DNA from: Acidobacteriota bacterium
Lineage (GTDB): Bacteria > Acidobacteriota > Terriglobia > Terriglobales > Acidobacteriaceae
NCBI GenBank assembly: GCA_021778875.1
Contig: JAJYBT010000129.1
Coordinates: 1 to 6,888 of the forward strand
DNA length: 6,888 nt
Direction: 5' to 3'
Shown here: positions 1 through 6,625 of the stretch, piece after piece
Numbering within the stretch: position 1 is the stretch's first letter
Layout of the letters: each line of letters opens with the position of its first letter
Made by a program: the position numbers and the translations under genes
Notes under the pieces: model-generated
The model's database searches: none
Seen by the model: only the letters and a program-made list of their open reading frames with translations
What the model was told of the DNA's origin: nothing

Positions 1-1
1 G

Positions 2-754
2 TTCATCCTGACCGATCCTGCGGCAATGGCCTCGAAGGCAGCCATTGCCAACACGGTGCGCGGTCCCTACATCGCCATTGCGGCCGGGCTGCTGATTCTT
101 GGCATTGCCGTCACCTTCATGCACCTGCCCCACATTGCGCACACGCAGGAGTTCCGGCCGGGAAAAGAGGGCGATGCCGTGCTGAGCCGGAGCATCTGGA
201 GCTATCGGCACACGGTTCTCGGCGCGGTGGGCATCTTTCTGTACGTGGGCGTGGAAGTGGGTCTGGCTTCGATTGCCGTGAACTACTTCAAGACGCAGGG
301 CGTGGACAGCGCGAAGACGGCTTCCTTCCTGGTGTCGCTCTACTGGGCCGGAGCGCTGGTGGGCCGCTTGCTCGGGTCGTGGGTGCTGACGAAGATCAAG
401 TCCGGGAAACTGCTGGGCGGCTTTGGCTTTGCTGCGGCGCTTCTGCTGGCTGTCTCCATGGGCAGCAGCGGCCAGGTGGCCATTTGGACGCTGGTGCTGT
501 GCGGCTTCTTCAACTCCATCATGTTCCCCAACATCTTTGCCCTTGGCATCGCGGGTCTGGGTCCGATGACGAGCAAAGGCTCGGGGCTGATTATGACGGC
601 GGTCGTCGGCGGAGCGGTGATTCCCTTCCTGATTGGCGTGGCTGCCGACAAGATGGGAATTCAGCGCGCCTTTGTGATTCCCATCCTCTGCTATCTCTTC
701 ATTGCCTACTACGGGCTGTGGGGATCCAAACCTGCGCGGACTGTAACGGCGTAG
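2..754 (+). CDS. Sugar:H+ symporter, MFS family, FucP/GluP type (5'-truncated)
   Basis: The 3' part of an inner-membrane sugar permease, open from the window's left edge. About 250 residues are visible, against roughly 400-440 for the family, so it holds about the C-terminal half. Six to seven hydrophobic helices can be followed: one beginning at GPYIAIAAGLLILG, a cytoplasmic loop, then helices around VGIFLYVGVEVG, ASFLVSLYWAGALVGRLLGS, GGFGFAAALLL, LVLCGFFNSIMFPNIFALG, MTAVVGGAVIPFLIG and the final IPILCYLFIAYYGL. The segments YVGVEVG...NYF, GRLLGS and FFNSIMFPNIFALGIAGLG are typical of the fucose/glucose-galactose proton symporters, which take up monosaccharides with a proton. Family membership is well supported. 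The sugar is not determined, because the N-terminal binding residues lie outside the window. It ends with TAG just before a strong terminator, so it is the last gene of its transcript. Confidence 0.88.
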   Translation, partial: FILTDPAAMASKAAIANTVRGPYIAIAAGLLILGIAVTFMHLPHIAHTQEFRPGKEGDAVLSRSIWSYRHTVLGAVGIFLYVGVEVGLASIAVNYFKTQGVDSAKTASFLVSLYWAGALVGRLLGSWVLTKIKSGKLLGGFGFAAALLLAVSMGSSGQVAIWTLVLCGFFNSIMFPNIFALGIAGLGPMTSKGSGLIMTAVVGGAVIPFLIGVAADKMGIQRAFVIPILCYLFIAYYGLWGSKPARTVTA

Positions 755-779
755 GCTGGTTGCTGTAAGCAGTTGATTG

Positions 780-810
780 AAGGCCCTCCGGCCACTCGCC
801 GGAGGGCCTT
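780..810 (+). terminator. Intrinsic-type terminator after the sugar symporter
   Basis: A perfect 13-bp inverted repeat: left arm AAGGCCCTCCGGC at 780-792, loop CACTC at 793-797, right arm GCCGGAGGGCCTT at 798-810. It begins 25 bases after the symporter's stop codon. The stem is very GC-rich, but only two Ts follow before CGC, so the U-tract is poor. It is a strong hairpin of the kind that ends operons. Efficiency without a T-run is uncertain. Confidence 0.8.
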
Positions 811-1045
811 CGCATGTGTGCGCGCCAGGACCAACCAGACATTATCTTCCGCGCATCGAACAGCTTATGGTTTGTCTGCATCCGCTTGCGCTCTTTTTCG
901 TCTAATAGAAAGCTACCGGCATCTTCCAGGCACCCCACCAGGGGCGCGCGGCAACGCACGCATGGGTCAGGGAAAGGCCAGTCCGCTCCAGACATTTTTG
1001 CGGGTGAGTGTGTCCCGTGGCTGCACCATACTTTATGGAGGCATT
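811..1045. other. Leader region between the terminator and the LPDAP-protein gene
   Basis: About 235 bases without a gene I can support. The downstream reading frame stays open through it, back to 773, but that extension would run through the terminator hairpin and gives arginine- and cysteine-rich peptide, so I read it as non-coding leader and promoter DNA. AT-richer stretches occur near 841-850 and 893-910. No -35/-10 pair with normal spacing stands out, so I name no promoter. Confidence 0.4.
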
Positions 1046-1834
1046 TTGCGTCTTTTCCTTACTTTCGTACTCATCCTGACGACCACATCTGCGCTTGCCC
1101 AGCGAGAGAATGATTCGTCTTTTCTGCCGGATGCTCCCGGCGCGCAGGTTCTCGCAACCAATGCGCCCATGGCTGAGGTCCAGTCCGGCCCGGCAGCTTT
1201 ACCGGGCTCCCCTGCGCTGCAGAACCCCGCGGTTCCGGCGTCGAAGCAGCAACCCAAGCGCATTCTCGGCTTCATGCCCAACTACCGCGCGGTCAGCGCG
1301 GGAGCCATTCCGCCGCCACCCACGCCCAGGGAGGCATTCAAGCTGGCGGGGCAGAACAGCTTTGATTATTCGTCCTTTCTCTTTGTGGGTATCACGTCAC
1401 TGCTGGCCAAAGGAACGGATGCGCATCCGCAACTGGGCAAAGGTCCGGAGGGACTGTGGGCCTACACCTGGCGCGGCTTTATCGACAAGACGGACGGCAA
1501 CTACCTGGTCATCTTTGCCCTGCCGACGGTGTTTCACGAGGACGAGCGCTACTTCGCCAAGGGCGAAGGCGGCGTGTGGAAGCGGGGCATCTATGCCGGT
1601 TCCCGCGTGCTGATCACGCCGAACTACCACGGGCACAACACCTTCAACGCGTCGGAGGTGCTGGGCCGCGGCATCGCCCAGGGCATCTCGCTTTCCTACT
1701 ACCCCAGCTCAGACCGGAACGTGGGCGACCTTGCGGAGAAATATGGCTACGCCATCGGGCGCGATGCCCTCACGAACGTCTTTCGCGAGTTCTGGCCCGA
1801 CATCGCCACGCACGTGCTGCACAGGCACCCATAA
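1046..1834 (+). CDS. Exported acidobacterial protein of unknown function ('LPDAP' family)
   Basis: Predicted 262-residue exported protein. I chose the TTG at 1046 because GGAGG lies at 1037-1041 (a rather tight 4-base spacer) and because it gives a textbook signal peptide: MR, then a hydrophobic core, then cleavage after SALA at residue 18. ATG 962 is an in-frame alternative with no clear Shine-Dalgarno site and an implausibly long n-region. After the signal comes FLPDAP (26-31), a pattern I associate with many secreted acidobacterial proteins, and then a low-complexity Pro/Ala/Gln linker to about residue 70. The conserved-looking body (71-255) contains ILGFMPNY, PPPPTPREAFKLA, HEDERYF (164-170) and SYYPSSDRN (217-225), and ends in an aromatic-rich segment. 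From memory this layout recurs in uncharacterised acidobacterial envelope proteins. No catalytic motif is visible, and a periplasmic or outer-membrane-associated role is only inferred. It is not obviously in an operon with its neighbours. Confidence 0.75.
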   Translation: MRLFLTFVLILTTTSALAQRENDSSFLPDAPGAQVLATNAPMAEVQSGPAALPGSPALQNPAVPASKQQPKRILGFMPNYRAVSAGAIPPPPTPREAFKLAGQNSFDYSSFLFVGITSLLAKGTDAHPQLGKGPEGLWAYTWRGFIDKTDGNYLVIFALPTVFHEDERYFAKGEGGVWKRGIYAGSRVLITPNYHGHNTFNASEVLGRGIAQGISLSYYPSSDRNVGDLAEKYGYAIGRDALTNVFREFWPDIATHVLHRHP

Positions 1835-1984
1835 CTCCAGGGCCGTACAGGCTGCACGCTGATTCAGGCCACCTGCGGCACGAGTAAATTCGCGTCCTGA
1901 CACGGGACCTTGCCAGAGGCGAGTTTCTCCGCAGCCTCCGGAGCCGTCTCACGTTGTGACAAATGGCGGCCACTCACCTGCTAT

Positions 1985-2014
1985 TTGCCTTGGCCGGGGA
2001 ACGGGCGCGATACT
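1985..2014 (+). promoter_or_regulatory. Possible sigma70-type promoter of the GH8 gene
   Basis: TTGCCT at 1985-1990 and GATACT at 2009-2014 are separated by 18 bases and each match the sigma70 consensus at four of six positions. A start near 2021 would leave a leader of about 45 bases before the GTG at 2066. This is a visual match only. The 231-base gap after the previous gene makes a separate promoter likely somewhere in it. Confidence 0.3.
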
Positions 2015-2053
2015 GCTGAACGCGAAGTAAATCGCTTCATCTTTGTCGCCAAC

Positions 2054-2058
2054 GGAGG
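2054..2058 (+). promoter_or_regulatory. Ribosome binding site that decides the GH8 start
   Basis: GGAGG seven bases upstream of the GTG at 2066. No comparable site precedes the other in-frame candidates: GTG 2090 has AGGA only one base away, and ATG 2111 follows a purine-poor ATCAATCAAC. Confidence 0.6.
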
Positions 2059-2065
2059 CCCAGAC

Positions 2066-3397
2066 GTGTTCCAGGACTTGTTCCAGGACGTGTTCAAGAA
2101 ATCAATCAACATGTGTGCGCTGCTGAGTGTGGCGTTGCTTTGTGCCGCTGCTCCCGGAGCGCTGGCGAAGACCGCGCCTGAAGACGGCTCGGGCGCGTAT
2201 GCAACCGGCACGTACCGCAACCTGTTTGCGGAAGACGGCCACTCCGCCCGCGACATTCAGGCCAAAATCGACACTGCCTACCAGCAGCTCTTCCACGGCG
2301 ACCCGCAGACGCAGGCCATTGCCTTTGCGGCGGGCAGCAATGCGAACGGCCCGCTGATGTACCTGACCGACTGGGCCAACCACGATGTGCGCACCGAGGG
2401 CATGTCCTACGGGATGATGATCACGGTGCAGTTGAACAAGAAGGCCGAATTCGATGCGCTGTGGAACTGGGCCAAAACGTACATGTACATCAGCGACCCG
2501 AAAGCGCCGAGTTATGAGTTCTTCGCGTGGTCGTGCAAGACAGACGGGACGCACAACTCAGAGGGCGCGGCGCCGGACGGGGAATCATATTTCGCGATGG
2601 CGCTTCTGTTTGCATCGAACCGCTGGGGCGACGGCAAGGGCATCTATGACTACCATGCCGAGGCGGACAAGCTGCTGAGCGCCATGGTGCATCGGGCGGT
2701 GATCTCGACGCCGGGCAAGTATGGGCCGCACACAGTGGGACCGATGGTGAATCGTGATCCGCCGATGATTCTGTTTGTGCCGGAGGTGATGCCGCAGCCA
2801 TTCACCGACCCCTCGTATCATCTGCCGGCTTTCTACGAGTTGTGGTCGCGCTGGGGTCCGAAAGAGGACCGCGCGTTCTGGGCTCGCGCCGCCGAGGTGA
2901 GTCGCGATTTTTTTGTGAAGACCACGCATCCGAAGACGGGCCTCGCGCCCAGCTATGCGAACTTTGACGGCACGCCGCACCCGACGCGATCCCCGCAATC
3001 GAGCGAGTTTGGCTATGACGCCTGGCGCACGGCGAGCAACTGGTCAGTGGACTGGTCGTGGTGGGGCAAGGCTCCTGCCGAGCAGGAACTGAGCGACCGC
3101 ATCCAGGGCTTCTTTGCTTCGCAGGGCATCAGCGACTACGGGCCGGTGTACACGCTGGACGGCAAGCTGCTGGGCGCCACGCCGGGCCTCACGCATGAGG
3201 ATCATCCGACCGGGCTTGCCGGCACGAATGCTGTAGCGGGCCTGGCGGCCACGGACCGCGCGCGGGCGAAGCAGTTCACCGAGGCGCTGTGGAACGCGCC
3301 CATTCCGTCCGGGCAGAGCCGCTACTACGACGGCATGCTCTACCTGATGAGCCTGATGCACCTCAGCGGCGAGTTCCGCATCTGGGGGCTGCAGTAG
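2066..3397 (+). CDS. Secreted GH8 exo-oligoxylanase (Rex-like, EC 3.2.1.156)
   Basis: Predicted inverting glycoside hydrolase of family 8 that would release xylose from the reducing end of xylo-oligosaccharides. From GTG 2066 the product has 443 residues. Residues 1-34 form a Sec signal peptide (KK at 11-12, core MCALLSVALLCAAAP, cleavage after GALA). The (alpha/alpha)6 catalytic domain follows the Bacillus halodurans Rex sequence as I remember it, almost block for block: YRNLFAEDGHS, DVRTEGMSYGMM, FFAWSC, PDGESYFA, FASNRWGDG, DPSYHLPAFYELW, HPKTGLAP, FWARAAE, SRYYDGMLYL and SGEFRIW. By that alignment E111 (in RTEGMSYG) matches the general acid Glu70 and D318 (in FGYDAWR) matches the base Asp263. 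H380 (in EDHPTGL) matches His319 of the loop that blocks subsites beyond +1 and makes Rex an exo-enzyme. The preceding Leu is Asp here. Endo-acting GH8 (cellulase, chitosanase) is less likely. Location is periplasmic or extracellular, unlike the signal-less Bacillus enzyme. Confidence 0.88.
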   Translation: MFQDLFQDVFKKSINMCALLSVALLCAAAPGALAKTAPEDGSGAYATGTYRNLFAEDGHSARDIQAKIDTAYQQLFHGDPQTQAIAFAAGSNANGPLMYLTDWANHDVRTEGMSYGMMITVQLNKKAEFDALWNWAKTYMYISDPKAPSYEFFAWSCKTDGTHNSEGAAPDGESYFAMALLFASNRWGDGKGIYDYHAEADKLLSAMVHRAVISTPGKYGPHTVGPMVNRDPPMILFVPEVMPQPFTDPSYHLPAFYELWSRWGPKEDRAFWARAAEVSRDFFVKTTHPKTGLAPSYANFDGTPHPTRSPQSSEFGYDAWRTASNWSVDWSWWGKAPAEQELSDRIQGFFASQGISDYGPVYTLDGKLLGATPGLTHEDHPTGLAGTNAVAGLAATDRARAKQFTEALWNAPIPSGQSRYYDGMLYLMSLMHLSGEFRIWGLQ

Positions 3398-3429
3398 CGG
3401 GAAGCTGCGGCCGCTTGCTTACCACTGCA
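3390..3429. terminator. Possible bidirectional hairpin between convergent genes
   Basis: The GH8 stop (TAG, 3395-3397) and the ASST stop (TAA, complement of 3419-3421) face each other across 21 bases. TGCAGT (3390-3395) pairs with ACTGCA (3424-3429), and inside it AGCGG (3396-3400) pairs with CCGCT (3411-3415). The palindrome GCGGCCGC (3407-3414) sits in the loop. The stem is interrupted and has no T-run, so a shared terminator is only a possibility. Confidence 0.3.
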
Positions 3430-5389
3430 CGCCGGGGTAGAGGCTGGGCAGGCGGCTCACGTGGAACTGATCCGCGCCTGTCGTGGAACCCTGCCATATG
3501 ACGTGAGACGCCTGCGAATCCATTTCCTGCACGATCGCGCCGTTGTGGGCCGCACAGAAATCGACGTGGATGTCGCCATTGGGCAGCAGATCCGCGTTGC
3601 CGCCAAAGAAGCTGTAATAGCTGGGCGGCGGCATGTAATGCGTCACCATGGTTGCCGTCATATCCGTCTCGTTCAACTGCAGCACGGGCATCGACGAGTA
3701 GCACTGCGCGGAGGGCGTGGCGGACGGCCTGCAATACACCTGTCCGGTGGGCGGCGGAAAGACACGATCATTGCCGTTATCCATCAGGCCAATGCGAAAG
3801 ACGCCGGTGGTGTTGGGCGTGAAGTAACTCATGCCATGCTGCGCATAGAACCAGTCCGTGGGGTCCACGGCTCCCACCAGCTTGAAGTCTCCCTGGTAGC
3901 CCAGATGCCAAAGCACCTTGCCTGAGCCCGCGCCGTCAAGATACTCAATCTTGATGATCCAGTTCTGGTGCCGCAAGGAGAGCAGCAGATTATGGTCGTC
4001 GCTCGAATACAGCAGGTCATTCGAGTGCGTCCAGTCCGGGAAGTTCATTGGATGGCGGTTGATGTCGAGATGGTCAAAGGTGTTCCACACCCACACAGGA
4101 TTGGAGTTCTGATCCACATCGATGACTGCATCGCCGGTCACCGTGGTGGTCCCGGCATACCCGGGCAGATTGGTGTAGTCCTTTGCGTAACTCGCCAGCA
4201 TGATCCAATGCCCGTTAGGCAGCGCAATCACGCTGTGGTGGAAGCTCTTCAACTGGTAGAGATTGCCTTGCGCATCGCGCAGGTTGGAGGCTGCCAGCTT
4301 CTGGTTCAAGCCGTCCATGGTCACGGAGCGGATGGTGTCGCCCATCAGGTTGATTTCGCGCACTTCATTGATGAGGCCGGGGATTTGCCCGACAGTCAGC
4401 GACGACAGATAGGAGATGACCATCAGGAAATCGCCGTTGGGCAGAAGCTGAATCCCCTGCAGCAGATCCTGACTCGTGCCCTGGTAGGTGTAGGTCCAGA
4501 TGACGTTCCCCTGGAGGTCGGTGGCAAATGCGGGCGCCAGGGTCTGCGGGATGAGCGTATTCCACATCTCGATTCCCGGTTGCGGCGTTCCTCCGCCCGG
4601 GGTGGAGATGGTGGCGGGCGAGGTCACAGGCGGCGTGCCCGTTGTGCAGGTTTGATCGGGATCGGTATAGGTTGCGCCGTTGTCGAGCGTGACCTGAGCG
4701 CGCATGTGATAGAGCGTCTGGGCCAACATGCCGGCGACGAAGACTTCAACATCGCCGCCATTGGATGTGGGCGCTGCGACCTTCCATGTTTCCAGGCCGT
4801 AGTCGGTGGTTTTGCCGAACTCAATAAAAGCCTTGCCGGGGGCGGGCAGGTAAATCTTGTAGAGCGCAACCTGGGGATTCTTGGTGACGCCGGGACAGAA
4901 TGCAAAACCGGGCTTGATAATCGACACCACCGCCGTGGCGTAGTTCTGCTTGGGCGAGGAGACCAGCACCGCGCTGACCGTGACGTTCTCGCTCTGCGTA
5001 ATCTGCGCCGGGGCGGTGTAGTTCCCTGTGCCGTCCACCGTGCCAATGGTGGCGTTGCCGCCCGCCGTGCTGTTCACAAACCAAAGCAACTGGCCACCGC
5101 CGCCGCTGACGGTTGCCGTGAACTTGACCTTCTGGCCGGGCGCGATGGCGACATACTGCGGCGAGATGGTGACTGACCCGTTCTGCGTCGCGATCGGCGG
5201 CCCGCCGGTGGGCGGACTTTGAGGTGCAAAGAGGCCCGCCTCGGGCGTGAACCCGCACCCTTGAAGCAGAATCACGAAGACAAGGCTGAGCAAAGCAGCA
5301 ACGAAAACCGCCGTCGAACGACACGCCGGGCGCATGGTCTGCGCGGGCAGGTGACGCGGTTGGGAAACATGACCGAGGAAACAGCTCAT
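3419..5389 (-). CDS. Ig-domain lipoprotein with arylsulfate sulfotransferase (ASST) propeller
   Basis: A 656-residue predicted lipoprotein. The signal core AVFVAALLSLVFVILLQGC ends in a lipobox-like LQGC, with lipidated Cys45. The start at 5389 has a weak GAGAG site six bases upstream. ATG 5335 (Met19) gives a more normal 27-residue signal but no Shine-Dalgarno site. Residues about 72-157 are a bacterial Ig-like domain (SVTISPQYVAIAPGQKVKF ... ATIGTVDGTGNYTAP). Residues about 172-250 look like a second beta-sandwich, and 270-656 form the ASST propeller with repeated blades (LPNGDFLMV, LPNGHWIML, DDHNLLLSLRHQ, LPNGDIHVD). E. coli ASST moves sulfate from one aryl sulfate to a phenol, without PAPS, through a sulfo-histidine. 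Its catalytic set (His252, His356, Asn358, Arg374, His436, from memory) appears here as H385 (or H384), H455, N457, R473 and H518. The spacing of HxN and of Asn to Arg (16 residues) is identical. Five further cysteines (165, 248, 553, 563, 612) could form disulfides. Natural donor and acceptor are unknown, and no Dsb partner lies in the window. Confidence 0.82.
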   Translation of the reverse strand: MSCFLGHVSQPRHLPAQTMRPACRSTAVFVAALLSLVFVILLQGCGFTPEAGLFAPQSPPTGGPPIATQNGSVTISPQYVAIAPGQKVKFTATVSGGGGQLLWFVNSTAGGNATIGTVDGTGNYTAPAQITQSENVTVSAVLVSSPKQNYATAVVSIIKPGFAFCPGVTKNPQVALYKIYLPAPGKAFIEFGKTTDYGLETWKVAAPTSNGGDVEVFVAGMLAQTLYHMRAQVTLDNGATYTDPDQTCTTGTPPVTSPATISTPGGGTPQPGIEMWNTLIPQTLAPAFATDLQGNVIWTYTYQGTSQDLLQGIQLLPNGDFLMVISYLSSLTVGQIPGLINEVREINLMGDTIRSVTMDGLNQKLAASNLRDAQGNLYQLKSFHHSVIALPNGHWIMLASYAKDYTNLPGYAGTTTVTGDAVIDVDQNSNPVWVWNTFDHLDINRHPMNFPDWTHSNDLLYSSDDHNLLLSLRHQNWIIKIEYLDGAGSGKVLWHLGYQGDFKLVGAVDPTDWFYAQHGMSYFTPNTTGVFRIGLMDNGNDRVFPPPTGQVYCRPSATPSAQCYSSMPVLQLNETDMTATMVTHYMPPPSYYSFFGGNADLLPNGDIHVDFCAAHNGAIVQEMDSQASHVIWQGSTTGADQFHVSRLPSLYPGVQW

Positions 5390-5617
5390 CTGGCACTCTC
5401 AATGCACGCGAGGCAACTTCCAGAAACGCAGGTGAGAAGGGCGTCCGTCTTGCGCCGCGCTCTAAGGAGCCGCCAGCTGGCGCCATTGGGTTGAGAGCCG
5501 GCCCTGATGCTTCCCGGTCCCGTATTCATCCACAGCAGTCCGCAATAAGTTGATGCTAATACGCTCGGCCTGCCAGGGGCAATCGGCCGTCGGCGATGCC
5601 GCGCGCTGCACGGAACG
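5390..5617 (-). other. Intergenic region upstream of the ASST gene
   Basis: These 228 bases separate two genes on the same strand, long enough for an independent ASST promoter. On the minus strand, TTGCCC (complement of 5577-5582) and TATTAG (complement of 5556-5561) form a weak promoter-like pair with a short 15-base spacer. A perfect 12-bp palindrome lies at 5471-5482. I see no convincing terminator after the upstream gene and no small gene. Confidence 0.3.
5471..5482. repeat. 12-bp perfect palindrome upstream of ASST gene
   Basis: CGCCAGCTGGCG is its own reverse complement and lies about 80 bases upstream of the ASST start. It could be an operator for a dimeric regulator, or chance in GC-rich DNA. 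Nothing else supports a function. Confidence 0.35.
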
Positions 5618-6625
5618 TCAGAACCGGTATCCGGGCTTGAGTTCACAGCGATAGACCGAGGACTTCTGCGCCTCTGTGTTGGTTCTGACAACGCACGTGG
5701 CCCAGCTAAGGTAAAGCTCCGGGCCGAGAGGAAAAACCATCGGGGCGCCATCAATCTCCGCCTCGATGCTTACGCCCTCCTCCGTCGTGGGAAGCGTAAA
5801 GTTCAGCGTGTCGTCGTAGATGACGGGGTACGACCTGCGCACGCTTGAATCAATCGAGGTGCGGAAGACCTCGGCCTCAAGCAGAAACGTGGTGGTGTCT
5901 GACCAGTCCAATGCCGAAGCGGTCACGGTGCGGCCGCCGTGCTGGAAGCCGCTCGCGTCAATCCGCGTAAAGGGGCAGGGGCCGGCGATGCAGGAGGCTC
6001 TCACGTTGCGAAATTCATTGCCGTGGCCGGCGTCCAGCGTGGTGGAACCGGTCGCGGCCTTCCAGTTTCTGTCAGGCGAACAGAGAGACTGGCCGTTGCA
6101 GGGCACATTGCCCTGATTCACAACCTGAAAAACCCGGACAGCACTGCCGATGTTCTCCTCCTTCTGGGAGTTCACCGTGTACCTGACCCGGATGTTGGAG
6201 ACAACGGAAGCCGGGTGGCCGCTATCGCTGCTGACGCGAGCTGCAACGGGCTCCATGGCCGCTACGTACACGTGTTTGGATGCTTTGCGAAAGCCAATCT
6301 CTGTTTGCAGGTCGAGAGGCCGGTAATCCGGATGCCGGAAACTGATGTTCACTGTCTGCTTCGGCCATACGCCCGCGCCAAAGGTGAGAATGAAATATCC
6401 TGAAGCGTCGGACCGGGCGGTGACTCGGGTCACGCCGTCGAATGCCGTAACCTCCGCATCTGCAATCGGCACTTGTCGTCGGGCGTCGTTGTCGCGGCGA
6501 ATCACCGCGCCTTGTATTGTGATCGATCTCGGCTGCCAGCGGTGCGTGCGCATCAGAAACGTGACAATTAATGCAGCCGCCACCGCGCCGGCGCCAGCCC
6601 AGATCGCAACTACTTTCCAATTCAT
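5618..6625 (-). CDS. Membrane-anchored protein with carboxypeptidase-regulatory-like domain
   Basis: A 335-residue protein of unknown function. The ATG at 6625 is preceded by GGAAG with a four-base spacer. Residues 4-25 (VVAIWAGAGAVAAALIVTFL) are a single transmembrane helix or uncleaved signal anchor, and the following MRTHRW is basic, so the topology could be debated. An exported C-terminal part is favoured by its cysteines and by the domain type. Residues about 37-105 read as a carboxypeptidase-regulatory-like beta-sandwich: ITIQGAVI, then VPIADAEVTAFDG, then SDASGYFILTF, ending near FRHPDYRPLDL. The remaining 230 residues are beta-rich and match no family I recognise. They hold six cysteines in three close pairs (176/182, 212/217, 311/327), suggesting three disulfides. 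The same domain is common in acidobacterial outer-surface and TonB-linked proteins, but no TonB-dependent receptor is visible here. It is read in the same direction as the ASST gene, 228 bases upstream; co-regulation is unproven. Confidence 0.72.
   Translation of the reverse strand: MNWKVVAIWAGAGAVAAALIVTFLMRTHRWQPRSITIQGAVIRRDNDARRQVPIADAEVTAFDGVTRVTARSDASGYFILTFGAGVWPKQTVNISFRHPDYRPLDLQTEIGFRKASKHVYVAAMEPVAARVSSDSGHPASVVSNIRVRYTVNSQKEENIGSAVRVFQVVNQGNVPCNGQSLCSPDRNWKAATGSTTLDAGHGNEFRNVRASCIAGPCPFTRIDASGFQHGGRTVTASALDWSDTTTFLLEAEVFRTSIDSSVRRSYPVIYDDTLNFTLPTTEEGVSIEAEIDGAPMVFPLGPELYLSWATCVVRTNTEAQKSSVYRCELKPGYRF

Noticed and set aside
773..961. N-terminal extension of the LPDAP-protein frame to a TTG at 773
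   Set aside because: It would run through the terminator stem-loop at 780-810 and encodes Arg/Cys-rich peptide with no signal character.
1927..1943. CTCCG/CGGAG hairpin as a terminator after the LPDAP-protein gene
   Set aside because: Only five base pairs, no T-run, and about 90 bases from the stop codon; too weak to call.
1910..2065. N-terminal extension of the GH8 frame upstream of 2066
   Set aside because: The extra residues look like translated intergenic DNA, they would bury the signal peptide in the interior, and a good ribosome site with a seven-base spacer supports GTG 2066.
2..3397. Sugar symporter and GH8 enzyme as one xylan-use operon
   Set aside because: A strong hairpin terminator, an unrelated gene and two long gaps lie between them, so a joint locus is not supported beyond loose proximity.
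3968..5176. A long open frame on the plus strand (about 400 codons) opposite the ASST gene
   Set aside because: Its translation is rich in Arg, Gly, His and Val with no recognisable domain, and it lies wholly within a well-supported gene on the other strand. Long antisense frames are common in GC-rich coding DNA.
4624..5486. Minus-strand alternative frames within and upstream of the ASST gene
   Set aside because: They are Arg/Ser/Pro-rich shadows in other frames of the ASST gene with no domain or ribosome site.
5939..6403. Plus-strand open frame opposite the six-cysteine protein gene
   Set aside because: No recognisable domain or start context, and it lies wholly antisense to a gene with a membrane anchor and a known domain.
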